Assembly: GCA_024500155.1 (NCBI GenBank)
Contig: CM044880.1
Span: 15,690,379-15,754,378, forward strand
Length of the DNA stretch: 64,000 nucleotides
Source: Chenopodium formosanum
Taxonomy: Eukaryota > Streptophyta > Magnoliopsida > Caryophyllales > Amaranthaceae
Direction of reading: 5' to 3'
Shown here: positions 9,717-22,951 of the stretch, piece by piece
How positions within the stretch are numbered: the first letter of the stretch is position 1
Layout of the letters: each line of letters starts with the position of its first letter
Program-made: the position numbers and the translations under genes
Notes under the pieces: generated by a model
What the model was told of the DNA's origin: nothing
Database searches by the model: none
The model's input: only the letters and a program-made list of their open reading frames with translations

Positions 9717-12700
9717 TTCATGATCATCTTAAATTATAACAATTATAATCATAATCATGTTCATGTTAACATTAAAGCAGAATGATAGCAAGATCTTAGG
9801 CATGATACTAACAAGATTAATAACAAACCCTAGCATGTCACTAAGCAATAAAAATCAAATCTTTAGCCCTAACATGATACTAACAATCATAAATATTAGG
9901 AAGAAAATAGGAAGCATCATAACAATCATATTTAATATATTTGATATTATAACTTTTTCCCTAAACATGATACTAGGAATATCATAATAACAATATAAAT
10001 CTTATTTCTTCATCATAATATCAATTAATCAATTAAAGTACTTACTTTGATGCCTCGTACCTCTTTCTAATTACAAAATACACACGTTAGTAACTTCAAG
10101 GAAAATAATAATCAAAACAATTAAATTAAATAATTGAAAGAGAGATTTGGGACCAAACCCTCAGAAATTAAAACCTTTCACGTCTAGGGCGAAGGCAACT
10201 TCGAATATTGCTAGGTGTTTCTAGATCTTGTGAATGCGGAATTTTGTATGTAAAAGCAAAGTTTAAAAGAAAAATATTGAGAGAATGCTAATTAAAACTG
10301 ATTGTTGATGAATGATTAGAATTGGTGATGAATGAATGAATGTAGATGAGAATTGATGATGAATGGTGAATCAAAACGGAGTTTTTAATACAATATTTAT
10401 AGAGAAAATCAGCCAAAAAGATAAATTAAACAAAACAGAGTCTGACGCACAAAAAATAGAGCTGGCGCCAACCCTGGCTAACTGGCGTCAGGCACCAACA
10501 CTAGCACCAGGCGCCAGGCCTGGTTCCAAGAACCAAGGCCTGGGGTTAGGCGCCAAGCCTGATTTTAACGCGTTTTTGAAAATCAGATAAATTTGCCGTA
10601 CTGGAGGATAAAATCATATAATTTCCTCAAAAATGCTATTTGATTTTGATTAAAACTCTGAAAAGTCAACAAAAGTCAATTTATCAATGCTAATTGAATT
10701 AGGAATGAAAAGAACCTTCTAGAAGATTTTAGAAGACTAAAACCATTCCTAATTGTATTAGGAATGATAAATCATATTAGGCCCTCCTCTAGATCATTGG
10801 GTCGTACATAAGGCTCAAACCGTGCCCAGTTTAGTAAATTGGCCATAACTTCCTCAATATTCATCGGAATTGGGCTTATAATATATCGTTGGAAAGGTCT
10901 TATCAAGCCCCATCCAACTACACTACTATTGGACCCATATCATGGACCAAACAAACTGGATTGGCTGTTTTCTTACAAATAACTTTTCAAAAACAAAGAG
11001 AAGAGAAAAGAAAATAAAACTTTCCGCAACACTAGACTTTCCACACTTTCGCTTCATTCGATTATGATTCGACGTGAAAGGTACTCATCACTGGGTTTGG
11101 TTTTAGAGAGACACAAATAGGTGTCTACAGGTGGCGTCCAAAAGGGAAGAAGATAGAGCAAAAGAGTCGCCAACAAGTTTTAGGAACTTGTAAACCGTTC
11201 ATAGGGTGAAGGTTATACCCCTTAACGATCCAAGAGATCGTCAACTCCATAAGGTCTTGAACCAAATAAGTGTTCAGGGATGAAGGTACAAATCCAACCT
11301 AAAAGAGATTGAACCTGCCCTAATAATAGGCCTCTACTTTATTCTGATCGTATTCATGCGCGCTTTCTGACTAACATACAATCAATAGGATTAGCCCTAA
11401 ACCTGTTTATCTATATTGGTTGAATTTAATGCACAAATAAATCAATTATTGGCGATCACTTGAAATTATAATCATATTAACCTTAAAAAGATTATTAATT
11501 ATCTTATTAAGCGTGATTACAAGTACCAAATTCCCTTTAAACATGCAATAAAAAGGTGTAATCAAGCAATAACAATAAATATTGTATCAAGCAACATAAT
11601 AATAATCAAAACAATAATCATAATTATAATAATCATAATTAAAAAAAATCATCATAATAATTACATTAATAATAATAATAATCATGTTAAAGCATAGCAA
11701 GATCCTAGGCATGATACTAACAAGATTAATAACTAACCCTAGCATGTCACTAAGCATTAAAAAATCAAAGATTTAACCCTAACAGGATACTAACAATCAT
11801 AAACATTAGGAAGAACATAGGAAGCATCATACTTTTAATCATATTTGATATTAAAGTTACCCTAGACATGATACTAGGAATCAAAATAACAATCTAAACA
11901 TGATTTCTACATCATAACATCAATAAAAACCATTAAAGTACTTACTTTGATGCCTCGTACCTCTTTCTAATAACAAAATACACACGTTAGTAACTACAAG
12001 GAAAATACTAATCAACAATTAAATTAAATAATGGAAAAAAGAGAGATTTGGGACCAAACCCTCATAAATTAAACCTTTCACGTCTATGGCTAGGTGTTTC
12101 TAGATCTAATGAATGCGGAATTTTGTATGTAAAAAGCTAGTTTAGAAAAAGAGAGAGAGACATGGTGAATGATTAGAGAATGAGAGAGAATTGATGAATG
12201 AATGAAAACTGGTTGTAGGGTGAATGTTGGTTAAAACAAGTTAATGAAAACAGAGTTTTTAGCATGTTATTTATAGAGAAAATCAGCCAAAAAGATAAAA
12301 TTATCAAAACAGAGTTTGGCGCACAAAAAAACGAACCACCGCCAACGCTGGCTGTTGGCGCCAGGCGCCAAGCGTAGCGCCAGGCGCCAAGCGTAGCGCC
12401 AGGCGCCAAGCGTAGCGCCAGGCGCTACAGCTGGCGCTTGGCGTTGTTTCAGAAAATCACGCGTTTTCTTAAAATCAGATAAAAATTGCCGTACAGGAGG
12501 ATAAAATCGTATTTCCCTCAAAAATGCTCTTTGATTTTAATTAAAACTCTGAAAAGTCAAGAAAAGTCAATTTATCAATGCTAATTGAATTAGGAATGAA
12601 GAAAACCTTCTAGAAGAATCTAGAAGACTAAAACCATTCCTAATTGCATTAGGAATGATAAATCTTTATTAGGCCCTCCCCTAGATCATTGGGCCGCATT

Positions 12701-13021
12701 TAAGGCTCAAAACGGGCTCAGTTTAGTAATTTGGACATAACTTCCTCAATATTCATCAGAATTGGGCGTATAATATATCGTTGGAAAGCTTTTGTCAAGC
12801 CCTATCCAACTACACTACTATTGGACCCATATCATGGACCAACCAAACTGGATTTGCTGTTTTCTTTAAATAAATTTTCAAAAACAGAGAGAAGAGAAAA
12901 GAAATTAAAACTATCCGCAACACTAGACTTTCCACACTTTCACTTCATTCGATTATGATTTGACACGAAAGGTACTCATCACTGGGTTTGGTTTTTAGGG
13001 AGACAAAAATGGGTGTCTACA
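8972..13021 (-). repeat. 5' LTR of element 1, interrupted by a solo LTR
   Basis: The LTR runs as 8972-9041 and then 11135-13021 on either side of an inserted solo LTR. Its outer end is GTGTCTACA at 13013-13021 and its inner end TGTAGGG at 8972. It carries an inverted TATA box (TATTTATA near 12268-12277), a 19-bp unit GCGCCAGGCGCCAAGCGTA repeated about three times near 12359-12420, and flanking GGCGCC words. Confidence 0.85.
9042..11129 (-). mobile_element. Solo LTR of the same Tat family inside element 1's LTR
   Basis: A complete LTR (TGTAGGG at 9042 to TCTACA at 11129, 2088 bp) without internal region is flanked by the 5-bp target duplication GGTGG (9037-9041 and 11130-11134). The host LTR resumes exactly at the second GGTGG. 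It contains an (AAT)n tract at about 9649-9715 and a GGCGCC tract at 10460-10560. Confidence 0.88.
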
Positions 13022-14193
13022 GGTTCGAAAAGAGCTTTCCAACGATATATTATAAGCCCAATTCCGATGAATAATGAGGAAGTTATGGCCAAATTACTAA
13101 CTGGGCCCGATTTGATGTTTATATGCGGCCCAATGATCTAGAGGAGGGCCTAATATTGATTTATCATTCCTAATGCAATTAGAATTGATTTTAGTCTTCT
13201 AGATTCTTCTAGAAGGTTTTTTTCACTCCTAATGTAATTAGCATTGATAAATTGACTTTGGTTGACTTTTTGGAGTTTTAATCAGAATAAAAGAGTGTTT
13301 TAAAGGAAAATACGATTTTGCCCTTTTGTACGGCTAAATTTTATCAAAACTAAGAAAACGCGTGAAAATAATGATTAGCGCCTGACGACATGGATTAGCG
13401 CTTGGCGCTAATGCTTGGCGCCTAGCGCTAGCCTTAGCCCCTACCACTAATGTTCAGCGTCTGGCTCTAACCTGGTTTATTCTCATAGAAACTCTGATTT
13501 GTTTTTCTATCTGTTCAACTGATTTTATCTATAAATAGCCTCCTAAAACCTCCGTTTTCAATCATCAATTTCCATCAATTCTTCTCATCAATTCTTCTCA
13601 TCAATTCTCTAATTCTTTCTCTCACCAACTCTCATCAAGAATCTCTTGATTATTCTCTAAGCTCTTTCTCTCTCTCTTTTCTAAACCAACCCTTTTACAT
13701 ACAAAATTCCGCATTCACAAGACCTAGAAGCACCTAGCCAAGTTCAAAGTTGCCTTCACCCTAGACGTGAAAGGTTTTAATTTCTGAGGGTTTGGTCCTA
13801 AATCTCTATTTCAATTATTTAATTTAATTGTTGTTTATTATTTTCCTTGAAGTTACTAACGCGTTTATTTTGTTATTAGAAAGAGGTACGAGGTATCCAA
13901 GTAAGTGCTTTTAATTGTTTACATTGATTTTATGATATAGAAATCATGTTTAGGTTATTATTTTGATTCCTAGTATCATCTTTAGGGTAATTTCTAATAT
14001 CAAGAATGATTAAAAGAATGCTTCCTAGTATCATGTTTAGGGTAAAGAATATAATGTCAATTATAATTTCTATGATGCCTTTTATTTCTCTTTCTAATAT
14101 TCATGTTAGTATCATGTTAGGGCTATATATTTGATCTTTATTGTTTAGTGACATGCTAGGGTTTGTTATTAATCTTGTTAGTATCATGCCTAG
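13022..14193 (+). repeat. Older + strand LTR, left part (split by elements 1 and 2)
   Basis: The sequence is the reverse orientation of the family LTR: GAGCTTTCCAACGATATATT near 13032, a GGCGCT tract at 13376-13470, and a forward TATA box (CTATAAATAG near 13528). It aligns with the LTR consensus right up to the border with element 1, so it was interrupted rather than terminated there. Its other part resumes at 24266 after element 2. Confidence 0.82.
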
Positions 14194-14772
14194 TGTAGGA
14201 AATAATTTCAAGCGTTAACCCCTAGCTTGAACCCCACTGTGACCATACACTAAAGTACGGTGGCATCCAAAAGAGAAGAAGATAGAGCAAAAGAGTCGCC
14301 AACAAGTTTTAGGAACTTATAAACCGTTCACAGGGTGAAGGTTACACCCCTTAACGATCCAAGAGATCGTCAACTCCATAAGGTCTTGAACCAAATAAGG
14401 GTTCGGGGATGAAGGTACAAATCCAACCTAAAAGAGATTGAACCTGCCCTAATAATAGGCCTCTACTTTATTCTAATCGTATTCATGTGCGCTTTCTGAT
14501 TAACATGCAATCATTAGGATTAACCCTAAACATGTTCATCTATGTTGGTTGAATTTAATGCACAAATAAATCTATTATTGGTGATCACTTGAATTATAAT
14601 CACAATTAACCCTAACAAGATTATTAATTATTTTATTAAGCGTGATTACAAGTACCAAATTCCCTATAAACATGCATAAAAAGGTGTGATCAAGCAATAA
14701 AATTAAATATTCAAGCAACATAATAACTAATCAATCATTAGAATAAACATGAATAATAATAATCATCATAAA

Positions 14773-14839
<67 letters not shown>

Positions 14840-16232
14840 TTCATAATCATCATAAATTATAACAATTATAATCATAATCATGTTCATGTTAATATTAAAG
14901 CATAATAATAGCAAGATCCTAGGCATGATAGTAACCAGATTAATAACAAACCCTAGCATGTCATTAAGCAATAAAAATCAAATCTATAGTCCTAACATGA
15001 TACTAACAATCATAAACATTAGGAAGAACATAGGAAGCATTGCAGGAATCATAATAAGCATATTTGATATTATAATTACCCTAGACATGATACTAGGAAT
15101 ATCATAATAACAATGTAAACATGATTTCTACATCATAATATCAATTAAAACCATTAAAGCACTTACTTTGATGCCTCGTACCTCTTTCTAATAACAAAAT
15201 ACACACGTTAGTAACTTCAAGAAAAATAATAAACAAACAATTAAATTAAATAATTGAAAGAGAGATTTGGGACCAAACCCTCAGAAATTAAACCTTTCAC
15301 GTCTAGGGCGAAGGCAACTTCGAATATGGCTAGGTGTTTCTAGATCTTGCGAATGCGGAATTTTGTATGTGAAAAGCAAGGTTTGAGAATTAAGAGAGAA
15401 TTAGAGAATTAATGATTGTGAAAGAAAACCGATTGTAGGTGAGAATTCGTGAATGAAAACGGAGTTATTAATACGTTATTTATAGAGAAATCAGCCAAAA
15501 AGATAAAATAAACAAAACAGAGTCTGACGCACAAAAAACAGGGCTGGCGCAAGCCCTGGCTAACTGGCGCCAGGCACCAACACTAGCGCCAGACGCCAAT
15601 GGCTAGCGCCAGGCGACAGGCCTGGTTCCAGGCGCCAATGCCTGAAGTCAGGCGCCAAGTCTAGTTTTAACGCGTTTTTGAAAATCAGATAAGTTTGTCG
15701 TACTGGAGGATAAAATCATATAATTTCCTCGAAAATGCTATTTGATTTTGATTAAAACTCTGAAAAGTAAAAAAAAAAAAAAAAAAGTCAATTTATCAAT
15801 GCTAATTGAATTAGGAATGAAAAAAACATTCTAGAAGAATCTAGAAGACTAAAACCATTCCTAATGAATGATTAATCATATTAGGCCCTCCCCTATATCA
15901 TTGGGCCATATATAAGGCTCAATCCGGGCCCAGTTTAGTAAATTGGCCATAACTTCCTCAATATTCATCGGAATTGGGCTTATAATATATCGTTGGAAAG
16001 CTCTTGTCAAGCCCCATCCAACTACACTACTATTGGACCCATATCATGGACCAACCAAACTGGATTGGCTGTTTTCTTAAAATAAGTTTTCAAAAACAGA
16101 GAGAATAGAAAAGAAATTAAAACTATCCGCTACACTAGACTTTCCACACTTTCGCTTCATTCGATTATGATTCGACGTGAAAGGTACTCATCACTGGGTT
16201 TGGTTTTGGGGAGACACAAATGGGTGTCTACA
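14194..16232 (-). repeat. 3' LTR of element 2
   Basis: It is 2039 bp, TGTAGGA...GTGTCTACA. It contains an (AAT)n tract at about 14777-14838, an inverted TATA box (15477-15484), a GGCGCC tract at 15543-15660 and an A-run at 15769-15786. Positions up to about 15570 are almost identical to the other LTR; beyond that the two differ clearly. Confidence 0.92.
15477..15484 (-). promoter_or_regulatory. LTR TATA box (element 2, 3' LTR)
   Basis: TATAAATA on the - strand, conserved in every LTR copy of the family (23589-23596 in the 5' LTR), with about 750 bp of U3 upstream. Transcription of the element would start about 30 bp further along the - strand. Confidence 0.6.
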
Positions 16233-16246
16233 CAAGCCCCCACTTT
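16233..16246 (-). promoter_or_regulatory. Polypurine tract of element 2
   Basis: On the - strand it reads AAAGTGGGGGCTTG directly before the 3' LTR, as expected for the plus-strand primer. Confidence 0.65.
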
Positions 16247-19200
16247 GACTGAGTTTGGAGAAACGCAAGTTTCGAAAACAAAAGTTAAAGTAGCGATAGG
16301 GACGGAGAATGATTCAGAACGTTCTGCGATCCTAAATCACTCTTGTAACGCCGATACCTGCAAAACTAGCGTTAGTTAAACAGATAAAAGAGTTAAGAAA
16401 CGTGTATCTTGCACCGTCAAGCACACGTCTCTAAAAGTAACCGATTTGCTTTGATGACCTCCTGCAAGCTAGAGAATGTCATCCCGCTTGAAAACCGCTA
16501 CGCCCGTAACTGCTTCCAAATTAGAAGATTGCTTCGCCTTAAACGATCCTCCTCCGCTATGATAGTATTCCACATCCAAGGCAATACCATCGAAGATTGC
16601 TTCTCTTGAAACAATCCTCAGCTGTTTGTGACAACTTTCCACAATCTAGGGAACGCCACCTTGCTGTTTCGATGTTCACTCGTCTCTGAACAAAGAGCTT
16701 CTTTTTTATATGTTCACGTGTCTCTGAACAAAGAGCTTCTTTTTTATATGACTCCGATTTCCGCTGTGATAGTCTTCGATAAGATCACTACTTTTTAATC
16801 TTTAATGCTGCTATGCCAGTACGTCGGCGCTTTGCTGCTTGTGAACCAGTATGGCGACAATCCTCTTGTATTTGGGAATATTCGCCAACACAACTCTTGT
16901 ACGATGTATGACAATCCGATTTAGGGAAAGTTGTCAATGCTACGCAACAATCCATCCTTGGAAATGTTTCCACGATGAAGCGACAACACGTACCTCGGAA
17001 AATTTGCCAAAATCTAATTTTTGGAAAAGTTGCCAATGCTTCGTAACAATCTTTCATAAGAACTTTGCTACAATCGATAATCCACATCTTGGAATATAAC
17101 TCTTGAAAGCAATCCACCTTGGAAATTTGCCAACGCTATGCGACAATCCTCTTAGGAAAATATTGCCATGATTGACAATCCGCGTTTTGGAACATTTGCA
17201 AAAAAGAGTCGACCGACTATCCACTTCGGGAAAATTTGCCATTTGCTGAAATGAATGACAATCCACGTTGAGGAACTTTGCCGAAATTTATGATGAATAG
17301 AGACCTACAACAATCCTTTGGGAAATTTTGCCATAGGGAACTGGGTGTATGACAATCCAATCTCAAAAAACTTGCCAACGAGCCGATGAATGTATGACAA
17401 TCCGAACTTAGAAAAACTTGCCAATAAAGAAGGAGCACGACAATCCACGCTTGGAAACTTTTCCAGAGATGACAATCCAATCTTGGAAAAATGGTCGTTT
17501 AAGAAGAATGCGCGACAATCCATATTTGGAAATATTGTCGTTTAAGTGCTTGCTTTTAAACCGATTGTAATGAGCCAGTGTTTTAGGCGCTTAAGCTAAG
17601 TGAGACGATCTTTCATCAGGTCGACCACTTATTGTGATTGTAATCAAACTAACTACTTAATCATGTCAAATTGCTTATAGGGGCTAACTGGCGTACCAAG
17701 GAACCCGAAATTACTGCATGAGGTTAAAATCACCTTTCTGAGAGGCTTCGAGCTTTGTCGTTGCTGAGATATTTCTGGCGCCATGAATTGGAGTAGGGTC
17801 CTCCCTATTCTGCTGCACTTGTATTTATTTTGACTATAGAACTTTGTCAATCTTTTTAATTATCTTAGGGTTGACCTAAGGTCTAGCGTGTTTGACACAT
17901 TGACTTGACACGACTCAAGGCATAAACTTGACTCGATGTGATTGACTAACTCGAGGTTGACTCGACTGAAATGACACGTGTGACTCATGACCCGTGTGTG
18001 CATAGTGTTGACTCAATGTGATAACGCGACATGACTCGTGTGTGCATTGTATTGTGATCGTGCGACTCGAAAATGCAAAAAAGCAAAAATTTTCCGTCAT
18101 TTTTGTGGAGGGTACCGACTTTCTCCCGAAAAAGAAAGACGTGAAAAAGAAAGAAGCGAAGTTTTGAAGGTGCATGCTGAATGAGCTTAGTCAAATGTTG
18201 TTTGGTACTATCTCTCAAGGTGAAAGGATTAATCCATCCTAGGATATCTCAATGGTTGACTCAATGATGAAAGTATTTGGGTAACTTAGGCACGGAGGCT
18301 AAGCACTTCATACTTAGTGATGTAACAAGGCATGCTTCAGTGTTGTATTAAGATTACATGACAAAGGGTTCCTAAGGGAAGTATATTTTGTCATGTATCT
18401 GTGCAGTGTGTGAAAGTGACACTAAATTTAGGCCGCAAGAGCTAAGTGTGTGGAGAGATATTATTTTTAGAAGAGTCAAATAATGGTGACTCTTTAGGCT
18501 AGGTAAGCTAATGATGTAAAGATCAAGCCCCCAAGTCTAGCTCTAAGTGAATAGGGATGAGCATAGGATATCCCTTGATATGATCATGGTGCAAGTGTGT
18601 GAATTTGAATATGAATGCATGTTTATTACGGTCGCACCTCGATGGGAGGTTGCCTACGTATCCGTTAGGAATCTGGCCGAACGTAGCTCTAGCCTAACCT
18701 CGCACAAGTATGTGTATACCTCAAAAAGGTCTTTTTAAGGGTTGTAACGTGGTTAGGCTAAAGGATGGAGAAGAAGGGGATAAAGGCTCAAAACCCTAGA
18801 TAAGCCCCCAAGGTGTGCAATCTTGCTTCTGAATCTTTGTATTTTCATGCTTAAGTTTCTACTCTTTTTTAGCTCTCTTTTTTTTTGCTTTATTTGTTTT
18901 ATTTTCACAAGTGTGGGCAATCCCGATCATACGGTCTATCACTCACTTGGCATTCATGTTTCTCGGGCACGGTACCGAGCACTCGATAAGAGACGCAATC
19001 TGAGACGTGTTCTTATCGAAGATATTTTCATATCAAAGACATTGGAACACTTACCCTTTTGTACACTTTTATTATTTTTTGCTTTTGCTTATTTTTGCTA
19101 TTTTAATTTTTTGAATCACTCAAGCCTTTTTTAGAATTGCATAAGTTGCACACCATCCCATCCCAAGGTTAGGTAGAAGTAGGTTGAAACAAGAAGGGTC

Positions 19201-19552
19201 TATCGTTAGACGAGGCTCAAAGTGGTTTATGAAGAAAGGATTGCAAATTTGAAAGGTGAAAGGGGATATGATGTGGCTACAAGGGGTGCCTCAAATCATT
19301 GGTATACCTTGTGCTTAATTCGACATTTTTTTTTAATGCAATGTAATGAAATGATCATATGTAAGGAAATAGATGCTCATTTTTATTAAAAGAAAAAAAA
19401 TATAATGATCCTACAAAAATAATCTAAGGAAAAAGAAAGGTGCCTATGCTAGACTTATTGGGGAAAGGAAAAAATGAAAAAGAAATAGAGAAAAGAGGTC
19501 ATGAGATCTTGTCGTTGAAGCTCGCCTCTGCCTTGTGTTGTTTGCTCCGACA
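16247..19552 (-). other. Long non-coding 3' region of element 2
   Basis: About 3.3 kb between gag and the 3' LTR contains no pol domain. It holds the tandem repeats at 16790-17560, a region rich in TGACTCGA/TGACACG words at 17880-18070, and a segment shared with element 1's 3' region (18630-18720). The small open frames translate to repeats and are not genes. Confidence 0.7.
16790..17560 (-). repeat. Degenerate tandem repeats in the 3' region of element 2
   Basis: Roughly a dozen degenerate units of about 50-65 bp share the words GACAATCC and TTGGAAA...TTGCCA. Tandem repeats in the 3' untranslated region are a known feature of Tat elements and a known source of new satellite DNA. Confidence 0.75.
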
Positions 19553-20803
19553 TCATCCAGCCTTCTCGCTAGTTAGAGGCAATGGGATCTTATTTGCCTC
19601 TATGAGATCTTGAATGAGGTTTTGAAACCTATAGCATTCATCAGTAGTATGACTGCGCCCTCGATGGTACTTGCAATAGGAATTTGGATTCCATCTCGAA
19701 GATCGATTTTCTGGTGTTGGATCCTCGGTAGGGCCAATAGGTTTGATTAATCCTCGATCATAAAGACGGTCAAAAGCAGCATCGTAGGTCATTCCAATGG
19801 GTGTGAACTCTCTCCTGGGTTTCCTTTTAGATCCTTGATTGTCCATGACTAAGACGCCATTATGGTCAAAGGTACTAACATTATTACTAGAGTGGCCGTT
19901 TTCGGAAGAAGAAGGATTGTCGCTCTTCTTTCCTTTCTAGCCACCGTGGTTACTATTGTTAGTAGCTTTTTTCTTTGCGAGGTCATCTTTGATCTCGATA
20001 CCTATGTCATAGACGGCTTTGAAAGTATTCAAGTTGTGTTGATATTTTAAGTGCTTTGAATACTTTTTTTGGAGATTCTTGATAAACATCCTCACATATT
20101 ACTTTTCGGTGGGGACCTCAATCATCTTAGCGGAAATTTCCCTCCACTTATTAAAGAAAGAAGTAAAGCCTTCATTTTCTTTTTGTCTTAGCATCTCAAG
20201 TTGCCTATGATCGGTTTCAACTTGAATATTGCACTTGTATCTATCAACGAAAGTGTTTACTATCGATTCCCAGGTAGAGGTCTTCTCCTTGTCAAGGGAG
20301 AAGAACCATTGTTGGCAAACGGTTTCAAGAGATAGTGGGAACAAAGAGAGGAAAACCTTCCTATCGATACCCTTAATGTTCATTATAGTTTCAAAAGCTC
20401 TTAGATGAAAGTAAGGGTTATTTGTTGCCTTTAATTTAGGGATGTCAGTGGCGTTGAACTTATGTGGAAGAAGTTTCTTGTCCAGCGAGACCCCTTGTGA
20501 ACTCATGCCCTGAAATTTATAGTCACTAGATAGCTTGCTTAAACTTTCTTGCATGAGGTTCATTTGTTGTTGCTTCACAGGATCATCGATCTTGAGTGTG
20601 AGTAGCTTCAGTGTCTCAGTCACGTTAGTCAATTGACTCCTAAGTTCATTAACTTCCTCTTGAGTTGCCATTATCTTCTTAGCCTTCCTCTTTTGACGAA
20701 TCGGTTTATCAAAAAGTGAGACTTGAACAAAGAGGTTGTCCTTGATTAATCTCCCTTCTCTCCTCGACCAAGTACTGTGGAAAAGGAATTTGGGGATATT
20801 CAT
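19553..20803 (-). pseudogene. Gag of element 2, with two nonsense codons
   Basis: One frame runs from the ATG at 20803 (or, matching element 1, the MATQEEV start near 20674) to 19553, closed only by TAA at 20101-20099 and TAG at 19939-19937. The latter replaces a Trp codon. Gag core motifs are clear (FHLRAFETIMNIKG, CQQWFFSLDKEKTSTWES, FVDRYKCNIQVETDHRQLE), followed by one zinc knuckle of the form CX2HX4HX4C (CKYHRGRSHTTDEC, 19675-19634). The protein would form the particle shell and bind RNA. It is closely similar to element 1's gag, without the 136-bp duplication. Confidence 0.88.
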
Positions 20804-22323
20804 TATTAATTATTTGACTCAAACTATATTCAACATGTAATGGAAGGAGGATATGAAGAAAGATTGGAATAGAATGTGAAGGAAAATGTTGTAGATGGAG
20901 GGATATGAAGAATTAGGAATAGAATGTACCCCTAACTCAAATGACGGAAAAGACCGACTCATGCATGAACCTAAGACATGGTCATGGTGACATATACTCA
21001 AAGTGTGTGCTAAGACTAGTGAGTGCAGGTGACATGTTAAGACTCGTGTCATGACCATGTGGCTAGACTATGTGACTAGACTCAAGCAAAGACTAAGTTA
21101 AGACTTCACATATATGCATTAAACTGGATAGACTGTGGTATTTTAGTCATAACTTTTTATCTGTGACTCTGATTTGGATGAAACCAACGCCAAATTAAAG
21201 ATAAAACTCGGGGCTACAGATCCATATGTTATAAGACTCGTATTTCTTCCTATAACTCTGGCTATGACCAAAAAACGTTGACGTTTGTGCAGTATACGGG
21301 AATAAAAATCCGAGTTGACTTAAAGGAATTATGACTCGATTTTAAGTTTATTTTTTTAGCTCAAATTAATTAATTAATTAATTAATTAATTAAACAAAGT
21401 CTTTTAGTCATTAATTAGTTTATTTAGTCTTAACACAAGTCAAACAAACGATTAAGAAAACATAGAATATATGCACAACAAATAATGCACAATTAGTCAA
21501 GTAGGCACAATATGATGCAATGAGTTCGCAACCTAACCATGGCTCTAGTTCTCTAAAGTTCGGGATATGGTTTAGTCAATAGAGGGTCCATGGCTAATTG
21601 TCTGGATGCACCGCGCGGAAGCCTAAGCGTGAATGGTTGGCGCGAGTGGATGGGACACTGCGAATTTTAGAAAAAACTCGCTTCCATGGTTTGGTGAATT
21701 CAACAATCTCGGATGTACCCTTTGTTGCACGGAGCGTTCAATCGGGTAGATAGAGCATGAATTCCCAGAGGGTTATGTCCATATGTAGAACACATATGGG
21801 TTTCAGAAAAGTGAGAAAAAATTCAATCAGGAAGTAGGATCGAGCAAACAATACGAAAAACCGGTCGAAATTAGAACGCATATTTCTGGCTCGGTATTGG
21901 GGAAGTTGGCGCCAACAATCAGAGACTGGCGTCAGTTTTTAACTGTAGCGCCTAGCGCCAATGCTGGCGTCTGGCGCTACGGCTAAAAGTCTAGCGCCAA
22001 TGCTCTGGCCCCTGGCGCTACTTCCCACATGCCTCGGCAGCTTTTTGTGCTCGATAAAATTTTCCAGTTTCGCGCGGTGTTATTTCGGTCCTAGTTGTGA
22101 AAGATATTTCTCAAATTTCCTACGTGTAAAATCCTATGTGTTTAACTCATTACGGATGGTCTTTCCAATGAGATCTTTTTTATGCATATGACAATGATGT
22201 TAATCAAAATTACGCACGTGAAATACTTAGAACGTTTCAAGTCTCATCCACTCATTCTAAATCATTGCCAAAACAAATTCAGGAATAAAAATAGAAATCC
22301 TCCCCAGCAGAGTCGCCAAAAAC
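20804..22323 (-). other. Leader of element 2 with primer-binding site
   Basis: The primer-binding site TGGCGACTCTGCTGGGGA is at 22318-22301 (- strand). The leader has a TTAA run at about 21366-21394 and a GGCGCC tract at 21905-22020, arranged as in element 1. Confidence 0.75.
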
Positions 22324-22902
22324 TGTAGGGAATAATTTCAAGCGTTAACCCCTAGCTTGAACCCCACTGTGACCATACACTAAAGTACGGTGGCATCCAA
22401 AAGAGAAGAAGATAGAGCAAAAGAGTCGCCAACAAGTTTTAGGAACTTATAAACCGTTCACAGGGTGAAGGTTACACCCCTTAACGATCCAAGAGATCGT
22501 CAACTCCATAAGGTCTTGAACCAAATAAGGGTTCGGGGATGAAGGTACAAATCCAACCTAAAAGAGATTGAACCTGCCCTAATAATAGGCCTCTACTTTA
22601 TTCTAATCGTATTCATGTGCGCTTTCTGATTAACATGCAATCATTAGGATTAACCCTAAACATGTTCATCTATGTTGGTTGAATTTAATGCACAAATAAA
22701 TCTATTATTGGTGATCACTTGAATTATAATCACAATTAACCCTAACAAGATTATTAATTATTTTATTAAGCGTGATTACAAGTACCAAATTCCCTATAAA
22801 CATGCATAAAAAGGTGTGATCAAGCAATAAAATTAAATATTCAAGCAACATAATAACTAATCAATCATTAGAATAAACATGAATAATAATAATCATCATA
22901 AA

Positions 22903-22951
<49 letters not shown>

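Larger units (their letters stand above)
1..13021 (-). mobile_element. Element 1: Tat-lineage Ty3/gypsy LTR retrotransposon, decayed, 3' LTR off the left edge
   Basis: Reading on the - strand, the order is 5' LTR (13021 to 8972, interrupted), primer-binding site, leader, gag, protease, reverse transcriptase, RNase H, a second RNase H and integrase. Integrase after RT/RNase H is the Ty3/gypsy order, and two RNase H domains in a row mark the Tat lineage. The coding region is dead: a frameshifting duplication in gag, in-frame stops at 6167, 5582, 2884 and 1625, frameshifts near 2590, 2220 and 1900, and a damaged RT active site. The 5-bp target duplication should be GGTTC (13022-13026), where the interrupted + strand LTR resumes; its partner lies beyond the left edge. 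No protein from this copy is expected to work. Confidence 0.9.

Noticed and set aside
9579..9785. Open frame of nearly pure isoleucine
   Set aside because: It is a read-through of the (AAT)n microsatellite in an LTR; the same applies to the tyrosine-rich frames at 14738-14971 and 22868-23083.
12173..12521. Open frames rich in APGATLGAWRYAWRLAP
   Set aside because: They are translations of the GGCGCC array; copies differ in frame and length, and no start context or domain is present.
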